Source: Glandiceps talaboti (Eukaryota; Hemichordata; Enteropneusta; Spengelidae). From it: a stretch of 64,000 nucleotides of DNA. The stretch's first letter is position 1. Every line of letters begins with the position of its first letter. The translations under genes were made by a program, and so were the position numbers. The stretch is taken from contig NC_135555.1 in assembly GCF_964340395.1 (NCBI RefSeq), forward strand, positions 19,973,947 through 20,037,946, given 5' to 3'. A model generated the notes under the pieces. The model made no database searches. It saw only the letters and a list, made by a program, of their open reading frames with translations, and was not told the origin of the DNA. Below, one piece after another: positions 31,576 to 43,640 of this stretch.

Positions 31576-31777
31576 ATGGAAAACTTGGAAAACTTTAAGG
31601 TACCAGAGCTGAAAGACTTCCTACGTAAATTTGGCGTGACTACGAGTTATAGGAAGAACGCTTTGATTTCCCTCACGAAGGCAGTATGTCAACTACATTT
31701 AGAAGAAGACCCAGATTTCTTCCGTCACGATCCAAAGGAAGATGTCAAAACACGGCTTGAGGCGTTAAACTGTGAAG
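31576..31777 (+). CDS. first coding exon with SAP-like domain (partial gene)
   Basis: The ATG lies in a good Kozak context (CACCATGG). The 67 complete codons begin MENLENFKVPELKDFLRKFG. Residues 8-37 follow the SAP pattern of two short helices (V-x-x-L-K-x-x-L-x-x-x-G then K-x-A-L-I-x-L), a module that often binds DNA. The exon ends at a donor GAAG|GTTAAG in phase 1; unspliced, the frame stops at 31782. I did not find exon 2: downstream DNA is foldbacks and the 32.6-34.9 kb repeat. From memory, similar N-termini precede YqaJ/SWIM-type domains in many invertebrate multi-copy proteins; that link is not shown here. This block is absent from copy II. Confidence 0.6.
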
Positions 31778-31991
31778 GTTAAGTATGCTACTTTACGTGG
31801 GGTGCTATGTGTGCACCCAAAAAAATGATGCCCCAATGTTAAAAAAACCCAGCTTGTGAAAATGAACAATAAATAACTGTACAGATGTAATATCTTCATT
31901 GTCTTGCAATGAGTCACCTTGGAGTTCATTCATGTTGTACCATATATTACGTATATATACGGTACATGTATATGAAATGAATTTATAATAC

Positions 31992-32134
31992 TGAGGGCAT
32001 AATCAGTCATAATGACTGTGAGTTACCAGAATCACATGCTATTTCTGAGGCCTTTGTCCTCGGGAAATAGCATGTGATTCTGGTAACTCACAGTCCCTCG
32101 GGTGTAATAAACGGGTGCTATAGCCCTCATGGCC
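31992..32134. mobile_element. foldback element with 32-bp perfect inner arms
   Basis: Inner arms 32014-32045 and 32064-32095 (GACTGTGAGTTACCAGAATC onward) are perfect inverted repeats around an 18-bp loop. A weaker outer pair CTGAGGGC.ATA and TATAGCCCTCAT suggests the element's termini. No target duplication identified. Confidence 0.65.
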
Positions 32135-32591
32135 AGGCAATATGTGTTCATTATGGAACTTACACCACATCACTCTTGTGCACTTTGATTTCCCCCCAGA
32201 AATTAGTCACTGAAAAAAAAACATTTCTCGGTACAAAAGTAATAGGCTACTATATTTGCAGCATACTTAGACTTGTCAGTGAGAAGTCAGTGATCACATC
32301 AATTGGACTACTTTATTATGTGTGGCATTTTGTAATACAACCCCAAATCGACCACACCAATTAGGTGCAATTAATGACTCATAAACTGTTTTGTGACCAA
32401 AATTAGGCATTTAAAACATACTTTGCCATTTAGGGGCTGCAAAAACAAATTTGATCAAAATATCCAGGGATAATGTGGTGGGGTGGAAATGTTGATCTCA
32501 GCCTGAAGTTGTCAGTTGTGTGCTCATCCAGTCTTTGGTAGTTCTGACTAGCCAATTATGTTGCAATTAGTGATGGGTTGACCCTTTTTTT

Positions 32592-34862
32592 AGCTCCGCT
32601 GTCAGCGAAAGCTGAAAGCGTAGCTTTAGGTATAGGTGGGTATTGAGGTATAGAGAGTAGAGTGAATCATAGGTGTCCGTCAAACTTTTATATTTTTACT
32701 ATCTATTCCGAAAGTGACAGTCGGAATTCTTCGATATTTGGTGTGCATGTTCCCTGGGGGGAGGCTATTCAGATTTGTTCATGCCAAGTTGATCTGTGCC
32801 ATTTTCAATTTTTTATGATTTTTTTTCATAAAATGTCATTTTCATCAACTCCTTGAAAACCTCTTATTAGATTGCTTTGATATCTGGCGTGTTGATGCGC
32901 AGGGGGTAGCTTACTCAGATTTGTTAATTTCAAGTCAGCACATCCTCATTTTTATTTTTTATGATTTTTTTTTTGTAATTTGAAAAAAAAATGAATATGT
33001 TAATGAGCATAATGACCGACGCCATATTGGAAATCAGTCGACGAGACTTTAAGTAAACTGCCACTTTTCAAACAAGCAATGTAATATGTGCTATAGTCAT
33101 AATTCTACACATTGGGCGCCCAAATGACAAGCGTTTGTTCGAAACAGGGTTGTGAACTTCAAATCCAATTCTGCACCCTTCTACATAATCAGCCAGTCCG
33201 CAACATCCTCATTTGCATACTCTATCCTGATTCGACCAGAAGCTGAAGGTGACCTCATTCGACCGAGCGATTTTCCACAGCAAGTATCTTGAGTATCAAC
33301 ACAGGACGTTCTTGGTACTCACTAAAATCACACTTCAGACCCACTATAAAAGTGTGATGTTTTCAGATAACATGTAACTTTTGGTTAATTCTATATTGTC
33401 GTGCAATTTGGAATGACATGTACAGTGAACCAGAATTCAGACAACTTGCGTAAGGAAGGGCATGCCAGGCATGTGGTTGAAGTTATGGCCGACAGTTCAC
33501 ATGTAAAGTTAAACGACATGAACGTGTCTTGCCTTTCCAAAATGCAAATATTTGGCAAGTAAAAATAATTAAAATAATTACAACTTTAATTTGGCTTCAG
33601 ACTTTGCATTATTGTCAGAATCGAGTCCCGAATTCCTCCGTATGCAAGCAGGACTACGCGCGGGGCTGCTTTGAGTACGAGCGAAGTGAGGCATGTTGAG
33701 GTATTTTGTTGAGAATTATAAATATTGCGAAATGTCAAGTACAAGGTTTAAATACAATGGAATGATGAAAAAATGGCAGAGTCTGCTGACAGGCGCCGGT
33801 CACAAGAAACACTGTGAATTAAAATATCAGACGATGTATGTATTAATCGCCGACAATCCACCCGTATGCACGAGGGACTAACCCGGAAGCAAGTCGTTGT
33901 CAGCCATACGTTACAGTGGTAACATCGTCCGAGAAATCACTGCGTTCAGAGTGTCATTATTCACAGAATTGTTGTTTTCGAGTGAAAACGCGTCTTGAAT
34001 TGTATAACTCTAACAAATGAAGACATGTCAAGTTATATTTTGAAAATTGTATCGCTAGTTTGAGACGATTTTCTCACGTACTATAGTACTATCGAGGCTT
34101 ATTACTTGGAAGTAGTACGACCTTACTCCAGTTCATCGGGAAGTTTCTGAGCCAGTCCGATAATTCTTTCTGGTTTAGTTTACAACACTTTTGATCACGC
34201 AGATTTTGTTGTTGTGATGAAAAGAAATAAAAAAAAGATCATTTCAACTATTTCGTTGTGCTTTCTTTGTGAAAGGTAACCGAACATGAACGAGTGTTAC
34301 CACTGTAACGTATGGCTGAGAATAACTCTCTTCCGGATACTTGAGATTGTCGCCGTACGGAAACTAAGATGGCGATTAATACATTTCTTCCCTATATATA
34401 TCTACCACAACTAGTACAAGTTGAATGTTGTTGACTTTGTAAATTTGTTAGAAAATTGAGATTCAAATTGCCTCAAAATTATTTTTGATCCCTAGTTTAT
34501 TTCATTCATCATTAAAATTTTCCAGGGTTACAGCTGTAAGACACTGGAATTATTTATAGCCAACCTCAAAATCCTCTTTTTTTCTTTTTCTTGTGTGCAT
34601 TTCCCAGTCATTTTTTTCTGAGATTTTGTGCAATTTTTCATAACAGTAGATTTTTGTTATAAAATGGTGACTATGGTATAAAAGTACAATACATTACCAA
34701 CTTCTGTGTAAAATGTGTTTTATAGTGAGACATCATATGAAACCACTAACCACTTTATTGCATCGCTAAAACAAAACTGCATAGTGAAGAGCTGAAGACC
34801 TGAACCACTTCTACATGTCACCAAAATAAAAAATTAAATTAAAAAAAAACAACAGCGGAGCT
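32592..34862. mobile_element. 2.3-kb repeat with AGCTCCGCTG termini
   Basis: TTTTTTAGCTCCGCTGTCAG at the left end faces CAGCGGAGCTATTCTGAC at the right end, followed by GACCGATAGGTCGC. The interior has GAAAGCTGAAAGCGTAGCTT and a nested 541-bp inverted repeat. No long ORF, so presumably non-autonomous or decayed. The termini are short and boundaries approximate. Confidence 0.5.
33841..34381. mobile_element. 541-bp foldback nested in the AGCTCCGCTG repeat
   Basis: Outer arms TATTAATCGCC and GGCGATTAATA, then CCGGAAG and CTTCCGG, then a 24-bp match CAGCCATACGTTACAGTGGT(AACA) at about 33901-33924, inverted near 34292-34315. Spacing between blocks differs between arms. No coding capacity. Confidence 0.7.
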
Positions 34863-36611
34863 ATTCTGACCGATAGGTCGCTTGTTTTTGCATAAAATGA
34901 CTGGACACTGGTGCATAAGATGTGCACAATCTAAGCTAATCACTGAAGGCTGTATGAAGATGCTGTGTTATTATTTACTCTAGAAGACTATATCCAACTT
35001 ACTAGATTTTCAACATCATTACAATTCTGCCGATGCTAAAAGTAACACCTTTTAGCACCTTCTTACACCTGTACCCATATGGTGAATAACGCCACCAGCC
35101 TATGCTTTGGGGCTATGTGTAAATAAAACCTGTTTGTCTAAACTAAGCATCTTGCTGGAACTCGTTGACACCTCTCAATCCGATAATGGTCAGTAGTTGT
35201 ACCTCAGATCACAGACAATTGCAAGAAACTGTGTTCCTTGTCTGTGCTCAGATGTTGTACCATGGCTCACAGTCCTGCTTGCAGACGGTGCACGCGTTTC
35301 GCTCAACACACCGTCCTACGAAAAGTAACCGTCCTATAGCGAGTGCGAAAACAAAATACTTTCGCACCAATAACAAAATAATTACATATAATTTTTTTTT
35401 AATAAAGCTATCAAATATTAGCAATCGGTCGAATATGTACTCATTTTACATCTTTTTGAAGATAGTAGTCGCTGGTACGATCACAAAAAGTGTCGAAATT
35501 GGAACTTTTCCAGTTCCGACTGATTTCAAAGTCCCGCCCTACAAACTCCGCCACATTTGATCGGGCGTCCACTTGGGCATAAATATTACGATTGAACTTG
35601 TGATTTCGGGATTTCTGGTCCTCCGGACTGGGACTAGTACTTTTGTAGCCAAGGCGAGGTAAAATGACTAAATAGTCGATTTATTGCTGATATTTGAACA
35701 CAGATGCGTTAAATCTTTAGTTACTAGCATTTCAGGTAAGCCCAGGTTTCACAACTGTCTCTTTGTAGGCGACTTACTCCGTATGCAAGCAGGGCGACAT
35801 GGACCCTCAGACCACTAGTGGTCAACCGGTCTGAGATGGATCACAGACCCTACGAAATGGATGTATTTGTGAACAGTAAGGAATGTCTCTCAGATAGCCT
35901 TTGTCCATGACTGTACAATGTTGTGTCAATCAAGGCCTCTTCGCAGGTTTGTGAAAATGATGCTGGGGACTAATCTCCATTTCAAAAAGGGAAGTTTTTC
36001 TAACTGAAAAAGGTGTTTGTCCTGAATGTTCGATAACTTGCATTTCCGTCATTTTCTCGTCTCTGTTAATCTTAGCGACGAAGGGATATGATATTCCATA
36101 GAACGCCTTTTGTTTTATCAATTACAAACAATAGCATGTGAAGGGCGATATAATGTTGCCTTGTCCGAGAAACGGAAAGTACACTAGCTGTTTTCACTTC
36201 ACTGCTCACACTTACATTGAAGAGCTATGTAGTCAGTAATCTTGGCTGGTCTATTCTATTGTCAAACAGAATTTTCCCTCAAATTCAACATCACTGTCAG
36301 AATATATTCGAGAAAGGTTTACAACGTTTAAACTTTATTCATCCTGGATTCAATAGCAAGTGTACATTCTTTGATCACGGATTTGCGAGTGCAAAACATT
36401 ATAAAAGCACGGGACTGCAATTTTGTGTTCCTTGTCTGTGTAACCTCAGATCACTGAACATATTCATTAGTGGTCTGAGTCTGAGTTGGAACACATCTCC
36501 GTTTATAGTGCTAGTTGTGTGTATTCACTAAGCCGTTTCAATATAATAATCATATGGACGTTTTATTTTCAACATCACCCAAACCATTGGCCTCTTTTCA
36601 TGGTAGCGATT
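34863..36611. other. gene-free interval, partly copy I of the segmental duplication
   Basis: 34920-35010 (AAGGCTGTATGAA, CTTACTAGATTTTCAACAT) matches copy II near 50870-50930. 35030-36600 has no counterpart in copy II and no recognisable gene; the 131-codon frame at 35165-35560 has no domain. Confidence 0.4.
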
Positions 36612-36774
36612 AGTCTATCTGCTAGACCTCGGATGTTCTTCCGATACAATACGACACACGACCGAACATCGCTATCGAGGATGGAACATCCAAGGCAAGC
36701 CCTCACTGCGAACTTCGTTCGCTTATAGTAATTAGTATCGAAAGAAAGCACGAACATCTAGCAGCAAGACTAAG
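36612..36774. mobile_element. foldback element, family AGTCT(T)GCTGCTAGA, 8-bp flanking repeat
   Basis: AGTCTATCTGCTAGACCTCG at the left end is matched inverted by GAACATCTAGCAGCAAGACTAAG at the right end. TAGCGATT lies at 36604-36611 and again at 36775-36782. It shares GCGAACTTCGTTCG-type interior words with 37225-37337. Confidence 0.65.
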
Positions 36775-37224
36775 TAGCGATTTGACAGACGCCAACAAAA
36801 TCGAATTTTAGACTCTAATATTACTCTTCGCACGTACAGAGTACTTTCTATAGGATAATATCATAAAAAGTGAATCAGAGCAAGCATCTAACCTAGAGTC
36901 TAAAATTAGATTTTATCCGATAATGGATATTTGTGTAATGTCGCGTCTTCATGGGGTCAGGTGTAAAAAAGACGGGTCAAAGTTTGGAAATGTGCACTCA
37001 GAGAATTGCAACACAACTGCTGACAGAGAGTTCTCAAATCATATTTCAGAGCTAAGGTGGCTATTGTCCTGCGTGTTCATTATAAAGCGGCCAAGTTCGC
37101 GTCACAATTTGTAAAATAACGCTACGACATTATACTAAACAATAAAGAATAAATAAGCCTTTGAAGTTTCTGTGCTCCTACTATAAATACTTCCTATGAA
37201 TCTGGCCACAGCTACTCATGTCCT

Positions 37225-37337
37225 AGTCTAGCTGCTAGACCTCAGGTGTTATTCCGAATTTACAATATGACAAGGATGGGCATTCACCATCACAGCGAAC
37301 TTCGTCGGGAGAAAGCCCGAACGTCTAGCAGCAAGAC
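37225..37337. mobile_element. second copy of the AGTCT(T)GCTGCTAGA foldback family
   Basis: AGTCTAGCTGCTAGACCTCA at the left end, GAACGTCTAGCAGCAAGAC at the right, interior AGCGAACTTCGTCGGGAGAAAGC. No clear target duplication. Confidence 0.65.
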
Positions 37338-37549
37338 AACTTTCTAGAGAGGTCTGAGCGCACCATGCATACAATGAAAGGTGGAAAAGAAGATTATGCA
37401 AATACCCGACACTTCTTTATTTCTGTTGATATAGATGATGAGGCCAATTAACACATTTCTACCAGCTTAGCATATTAACTAACCTCAGATTTTCGAGGTT
37501 GGGAAGTTCTCAATTGGTCATACTTTAGCATCGGAGAGAATTGTAATGT

Positions 37550-38440
37550 GAAAACTCAACATATTTTAGCATCTGTGATTATACCTTTCTCTAATATGTT
37601 TTTTTTTTATGAAAATTACTTTTGATGACATTATTTAATTCATTTTAAACCCATTTCTGTACTTTTCTATAAAATTGATCTCATGTTCGATAAATTGCAC
37701 TTTGCCATTTTTGATGCAGGTTACTATGGCTTTTGTACTTAATATTCAGTCAATTACAAGTGATGGTTAAGTATGTTTAAGTAAATAGAAAACTGTGAGT
37801 GCCTTATACTCTAAGTGTAAATATGCAGCAAAATTTACATCCCGAAAATATAACAAATCTGCCTATGTCCCCTTAATTAAAAGAACATGTTTTGTGCAAC
37901 TCATTGACACTACATACTCACTAACATGGCTGAATACAAAAGATGTGAAATTGCATCACCAATACAATTCTAAAGCTATACATGCTTTGGGCCAACCAAT
38001 TCGTAGAATAAAGTCTGGCCATTCTGATTTCTGCCTTTATCGTACATATAATTTATTGTGATACACTAAAATATGATTTGGGGTGATAATAAAGCACCAT
38101 GATGACTTTAATATTCAACTTTGAAATATTGCATTGAAGGCTTTTACTGCACTTGGCATATGTTCAACCATTTTTGTGGGATCATTCAACATTCAACATG
38201 GTGGCCCACTTGTCATTTTTATAGCAATCTCTTTGTCTTGGAAATGTATGATGAGGGGACTTTATGGTGGGGACCTGAGGAGAATAAATTTTAGTTGCAA
38301 CCCCCTCCCTTCATAAGGCAACATCAATTAAATCCTATATTTGTTGTCTGCAAGCGGGTAGGTATGTTGGTAGATTTCGAAAAAAAACATGGATATTTCA
38401 ATCAGGGGTTTCACTAACTTTCAAAGTAGAGGGAGAAAAG
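37550..38440. repeat. segmental duplication copy I, non-coding part
   Basis: 37550-37860 matches 50935-51250 (AATTCATTTTAAACCC, GGTTACTATGGCTTTTG, TCTAAGTGTAAATATGCAGC). No gene. Confidence 0.7.
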
Positions 38441-38560
38441 CACACACATAGCGTTCATCCCGCCTGCTATGCAGGTGCAGGGGGAAGGTTTGGGAGAAGT
38501 GCACACATAGCATTCACCCCACCTGCTAGGCAGGTGCAGGGGGAGGGTTTGGGAAGGGAG
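38441..38560. repeat. two-unit tandem repeat (GCAGGTGCAGGGGGA...)
   Basis: Two units of about 73 bp, each with CACACATAGC.TTCA.CC, CCTGCTA.GCAGGTGCAGGG and GGTTTGGGA. Copy II has one unit at about 52190-52245. Confidence 0.75.
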
Positions 38561-39239
38561 TGTTCCCTCCCATGAAACCACAAGACTTAGAGATGTTACT
38601 CACCCTTACCACAATATGGTCTCTCTCAGATTCAAATGGTGAATTCATTATGATACTTATCCCACAAAAATGTATAACCCAGAAAAATGGAAATTATGGG
38701 ACACCATGTCCGACATTTTGAAAAGACTCTGTGTAACATTGGGCAACATTAAAGTAATATATATTCATACTTATCATAATGATTACCACGGCAATAATAT
38801 AAATGTATAGCATAATTAATGATATAATTTAATGACTTTGTATCTCTGCCTTAAGTGGCCTCCACTGTGGATGTTTTCCCCAAATTTTCTCATTTTTTTT
38901 TATCAATTATAAGTGACAATAATCAATTGCAATAATTTATAGTAGTTGGATACCAATGATTAAAAAATATGACAACAAATTACGTTCCTATAACAAATTT
39001 AAAACAAATTATGTATTCGAACCATATCTAGAACAAGAAGTCATCGGAGATGACTCAGCCTCGCAATGAATGTTTACAGAGAATTGCCACAAGTCATGGT
39101 AGTGTGAAGTATTAGATTGTATGAAATATAGTGCCAATGGCATTGTAGCACAACTGTATCATTGATTGAATATTTACTTACATTTTTTTCAATGTTTATT
39201 TATTTCTCTATTAATCCCTGTTACCTTTGCAGTGTAAGT

Positions 39240-39915
39240 GATCATTTGGCTGTTGCTATGGGCGTGGTCCTGTTGCTAGGCACATTTACTTAATCTTCAT
39301 TCAATTGTCTATTAATCACTTATCTTTGTGATCATTTGGCTGTTGCTATGGCATGATCTTGTTGCTAGGTACATTTGCATACATTTTTGAATGTTTGTTC
39401 AGTTGTCTAAAAATCCCTGTTATCTTTTGTGAAATACACCACTGTATGGCTGTTGCTATGGGCATGGTCATGGTTGCTAAGGATAGTTGCATATACATTT
39501 TTTGAATGTTTATTTAATTGTTTATTAATAGATATCGTTATCTTTGCAATATACCTGATCATTTGGCTGTTGCTATGGGCATGGTCCTGTTGCAAGGCAC
39601 ACTTACATACATTTCTTGAATGTTTATTCAATTGTATGTTAATCACTGTTGTTATATTTGCAATATGCATGATCATTTGGCTGTTGCTATGGGCATGGTC
39701 TTGTTACTAGGTACATTTGCATACATGTTGAATGTTTGTTCACATGTCTAAAAATCTGTTATCTTTGTGAATACACCTCTGTTTGGCTATTGCTATGGGC
39801 GTGGTCATGGTTGCTAAGGATATTTGCATACATTTTTTGAATGTTTATTCAATTGCCTACCTGATGTTATTTACCAAAACACTGCCATTTGGTTGTTGCT
39901 ATGGGCATGGTCATC
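39240..39915. repeat. seven-unit tandem array, TGGCTGTTGCTATGGGCATG
   Basis: Units begin near 39248, 39338, 39448, 39565, 39679, 39784 and 39892, spaced about 90-117 bp. Each contains TTTGGCTGTTGCTATGGGC, GTTGCTAGG and CATTTTTTGAATGTTTATTC. Copy II has only about two diverged units (51325-51475), so the array expanded or contracted after duplication. Confidence 0.85.
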
Positions 39916-40530
39916 GTTCCTAGGGCCAAAATGTTTTTTTACAGAAAATCTCCAGAATAACACTTCTAATAACATCTCACCAAGTTTTAGTCTCACTGAC
40001 AAAGTACTTTCTGAGATTTAAGTTTTTGACCAAAATTCACATTTGTTACATCTAATTTACATATCATTCATGAGATCATTATATGCTTGCCAATTCTTTA
40101 TCTATACACCCCCAGATGCATCCCCATCAAATTTCAGTCCAATCAGTGAAAGACATTTTTAGCCCTAATTTGCACATCACTAATAGAATCATCATGTAAT
40201 GAACGAAAAATCTAAATTAACATGCCCCCAAGAACATTCCCACCAAATTTCAGGCCAATCTGCCTAGTAGTTTTGGAGTTTAAGTTTTTTGAACAAAAAT
40301 AACATTTTTGACCCCAAAATGGCTCTAAGTTGGCTAAATTGCATCATGTCCAAAAGCAAGTTGATGTACATATGCAAGTCATAGTTCATTATCTATTTAC
40401 CAAGTTTGAAAGAAATGGGTCAATGAATGCCCAAGAAATGGTTCCTGCCACACGGACAGACAAACAGACAGACAGACAGAGCCCAGTCTATATACAGTCC
40501 CACACTATGTCCGGCTGGGGGTAACTAGTA
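39916..40530. repeat. dispersed repeat with AATTT..ACCAATCTGCC.AGTAGTTTT and a (CAGA)n tail
   Basis: Matches copy II at about 51480-52080 (CTCACCAAGTTTTAGTCT, TACACCC, TAGTTTTGGAGTTTAAGTTTTTTGA). It ends with CAAGTTTGAAAGAAATGGGTC, a CAGA run at 40466-40479 and CCCAGTCTATATACAGTCCC, a tail architecture like the 28.48-kb repeat. Confidence 0.65.
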
Positions 40531-40984
40531 AATAATGTTTGGCACAGATTCAGCATAACTAAGCTCAGGATCTCAGCACAATATAATTTACCAATCAAAA
40601 GACTACAATACCAAGGTTCCCCTAGATGAAAGAATATGTCATTTATGTAATACTAAAACTATTGGTGATGGAATCCATGCTATGATACTAATTGTAGCAA
40701 TACATCTATAATTGAAGCTAGAAACCAATTTCAAAGAACTATGAAAATTTATGATAAAAGTTCTTCAAAATGATCTCAAAAAGAATGTTTCAAAGGAGTA
40801 AAGAGCTCAAATGATGATTTTATTACTAATAGCTTTGGAAAATTCTCTAATTCATTGTTATGTTATCTTTGTATTTAGTACTGTAGATTAGTGTTTGATA
40901 TTTATTATCTATTATCTTAGTTTTTTTGTTTTTGTATGATGTTTTTGACTCTAGATAATGTATTTTTTACATTATTTCATGTCA

Positions 40985-41396
40985 AATAAACTATACTGTA
41001 CTGTACTGTACTGCATTATCCAATACTATACTACACTACACTATACTGTACTGTTCTGTACTGTACTTATTGCACTGTACTCTACTGTACTGTACTGAAC
41101 TGTTCTGTACACTACTGCATTGCACTGTACTGTACTGTACTGAACTGTTCTGTACACTACTGTATTGCACTGCACTGTACTGTACTGCACTGTACTGGAC
41201 TGTTCTGTACACTACTGTATTACACTACACTGTACTGTACTGGACTGTTCTGTACACTACTGTATTGCACTGCACTGCACTGTACTGTACTGCTGTTCTG
41301 TACTGTATACTATACTATACTATACTATACTATACTATACTATACTATACTATACTATACTATACTATACTATACTATACTACACTATACTAGAGT
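40985..41396. repeat. (ACTGT)n/(ACTAT)n satellite-like array
   Basis: About 410 bp of pentanucleotides, ACTGT-type in the first 300 bp passing into pure ACTAT. Cys/Tyr-rich frames here are artefacts. Confidence 0.9.
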
Positions 41397-42016
41397 ACTA
41401 TACATTTAAAATCCTAAATTTAATCATGGATTGTATTTTATGATATAATTAAGTGGTATTTTACTTCTGAATGATACTCTACATGGCTTCCAAAAGGTGA
41501 TCACTTTTTAAAAAGTTCTTACCATGGGAGGGGGACACCCCATCCCAAACCTTCACCCACACCTAGTGTTTATAGTGTGTTAGTAGACCACAGTTGGAAT
41601 CCACACTAGGTGCACTCTATGCACATCTCCCCCTTTTCATGGACGTAAAAGAGTGGTTGTGTGTCAGTCAGAATTTTTGAATGCCCCACCCATTGGGGTG
41701 AGGGAAATGTTGGGAGTTTTACCTGTTTTAGGTGGGGATTTTCCAGAATGTCTTGCGCCAGGGGGTTGGGCATTTGACAAATTTTATAAGACTAATTTCC
41801 AAATCCCCACTATGCCCCGAGGTGTGGGTGGGTTCACATTGACTTGTGCATTAGTCATGCTGGATGAATGCCTTGAACTTGAAGGCATCAACAGATCCTG
41901 CTTTATAAACTATGCTATCTTCAAGATTGTTCCAGTCTATCATTCAAACTGATATATATCAAACCTTGGAGTACTGAGACAGTATAATTACTCCAAGAAC
42001 AAACGAATGATCAATG
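41397..42016. other. gene-free interval, segmental duplication copy I
   Basis: 41440-41510 and 41885-42016 match copy II at 52730-52880 (ATAATTAAG.GG..TTTTACTTCTG and CTTCAAGATTGTTCCAGTCT). The GC-richer frame at 41653-41952 is not matched in copy II and has no recognisable domain. Confidence 0.45.
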
Positions 42017-42024
42017 AAATTAGT

Positions 42025-42939
42025 CGGTAGAGTTGACTTCTCAGACAGAGGCCTCTGTTACAGAGGTCGCGCACAGAGCTCAGATACTAACTCAGACCCT
42101 AGATGATTTCGCCCAAATCATCCATTTTACAGTCTGAACCGATGGCAATCTTGATGGTCTTTCATTCTTAGAATGTAGTCAGATATTAAACATATCTCTG
42201 TATGAAGTGCACATACAGATATGCAATGTCGAAAAGGTAGAGTTGACTTCAACCGATCAATTTAGCGTTTCCGATTACATATATTCCCTAGAATCTTCCA
42301 ATGACACTTGCACTATACTCAATGATACAGTACAACAGGATAAAAAATAGACAAAGCTGAGAAAAGAACACTTACTCGCTTTTTTAGCTCAGTTGGCATA
42401 ACCCTCACTGTCGTCCGACATGATGGCAAGACCGAACTCTTTTTGAATATATCACACTGCAAGTCAAACTCTGTCGTCGTCTGTCTTGTTTAACAAACTT
42501 TAATATACATGTGCTAATAAGTCTAAAATTTATTTGTAAATACGTTTTCAGTAGGGAATTACGTAGACATGGTCACAAGTAAATGTAATAAGCATAAATA
42601 TAGCGCACTACTTTGCTCTCAGCAAATATTCTTCCGCTCTGAGGTAGGCTGAGGGCGCAGTCTCAGCTCTGAGCGATAAAGTCACGATTACTACAAAATC
42701 TTTTGTAGTAACCGTGATGATAAAGTCAAGTTTATCAGGAATATTTCGTGTACATCTTCATACATGGACGTTTTAACTCGTACATGATGAAAAGGTCACC
42801 AGGATAGCTTTAAACATTACGAAATGGTTGATTTGGTAACCTCTCAGGGTCTGATGTAGGGTCTAAGCTCTGTAAGCTCTGCGACCTCGATAGCTCTCAG
42901 TGACAGCGGGCCCCTCTGTCTGAGAAGTCAACTCTACCG
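42025..42939. mobile_element. 915-bp non-autonomous DNA transposon, 27-bp TIRs, 8-bp TSD
   Basis: Perfect inverted ends: CGGTAGAGTTGACTTCTCAG followed by ACAGAGG at the left, complement at the right. Flanks AAATTAGT (42017-42024) and AAATTACT (42940-42947) differ by one base. Copy II keeps the empty site AAATTAGT at 52882-52889. No transposase. Inside are a second partial terminus (GGTAGAGTTGACTTC near 42237), an inner hairpin (AGTCACGATTACTACAAAA facing TTTTGTAGTAACCGTGA at 42680-42720) and a tRNA-like stretch at 42383-42445. Confidence 0.92.
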
Positions 42940-42947
42940 AAATTACT

Positions 42948-43640
42948 CAACCAGTATAAATAAAATAAAGTATGCATAATGTATACCTCTATTCTCCTTG
43001 AATGTAACATGACGGCATGCGCAAAATCATAGCTGTAATTAAAGTTATATACGTAAAGTACTGTGGAAACTAGCTGCAATATATTGTAGCGTTTTGCTCA
43101 AAACCGCAGCAAAACGCTACAATTATTGCAGCTATGTGGAAACCCACTATCCGTCGTCTGCACTATTTTTTCAACGATGTCTTTCGTCATTAAATCAAAT
43201 AAATATGACACTCGCACCTTACTTTCTAAAAGCTGTAATGCTTAAATCTAATTAAAAAAAACCTACCATCAATTGCCAAATATTCCAAAGAATGATGTAC
43301 ATTTTGGAGATTTCTTCTACATACGTCTGTCACGCATGTTCAGCGTGAACAAAATACAACATTTGACGAGCCACCTTTGATCTCCATGTCAAGTCAACCT
43401 ATTGTATTGAGTCACTGATTGGGTAATCACTCTCATATAACTCCAGTGCTTACCCGTACCCACAAGCTACTGGGAAGGGGGGGGGGGGTCGCAGTGACAT
43501 GTGGGCTAATTATTCTATTCATTAATTGTGTAATCCAAAATAAATGGCGTTATTTGTATAAAGTTGTGAATACGCTAAAATACCGTCACTTGTGTCTGTC
43601 CTTATCATTTCCCAATGTATTTGATCATCAGTGAGTAACA
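42948..43640. repeat. segmental duplication copy I, distal end
   Basis: Matches 52895-53510 of copy II: TGTA.ACCTCTATTCT, CTGCACTATTT, AATAAATATGAC, ATGTACATTTTGGAGATTTC, GTCACTGATTGGG. No gene. A G-run lies at 43477. Confidence 0.75.
43071..43134. mobile_element. 64-bp foldback insertion, 9-bp TSD
   Basis: TAGCTGCAATATATTGTAGC...GCTACAATTATTGCAGCTA with arms of about 28 bp. Perfect flanking repeats TGTGGAAAC at 43062-43070 and 43135-43143. The homologous place in copy II (near 53048, AAAGAAACCTATC) has no insert. Confidence 0.88.

Noticed and set aside
35165-35560. 131-codon frame as a small gene
   Set aside because: No domain, atypical composition in the second half, no splice or promoter support, absent from copy II.
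41070-41443. Cys/Tyr/Leu-rich frames of about 100 codons
   Set aside because: Translation of the ACTGT/ACTAT array.
42383-42445. tRNA gene
   Set aside because: TAGCTCAGTTGG matches box A and GACCGAACTC weakly matches box B, but no cloverleaf stems can be drawn and it lies inside a transposon.
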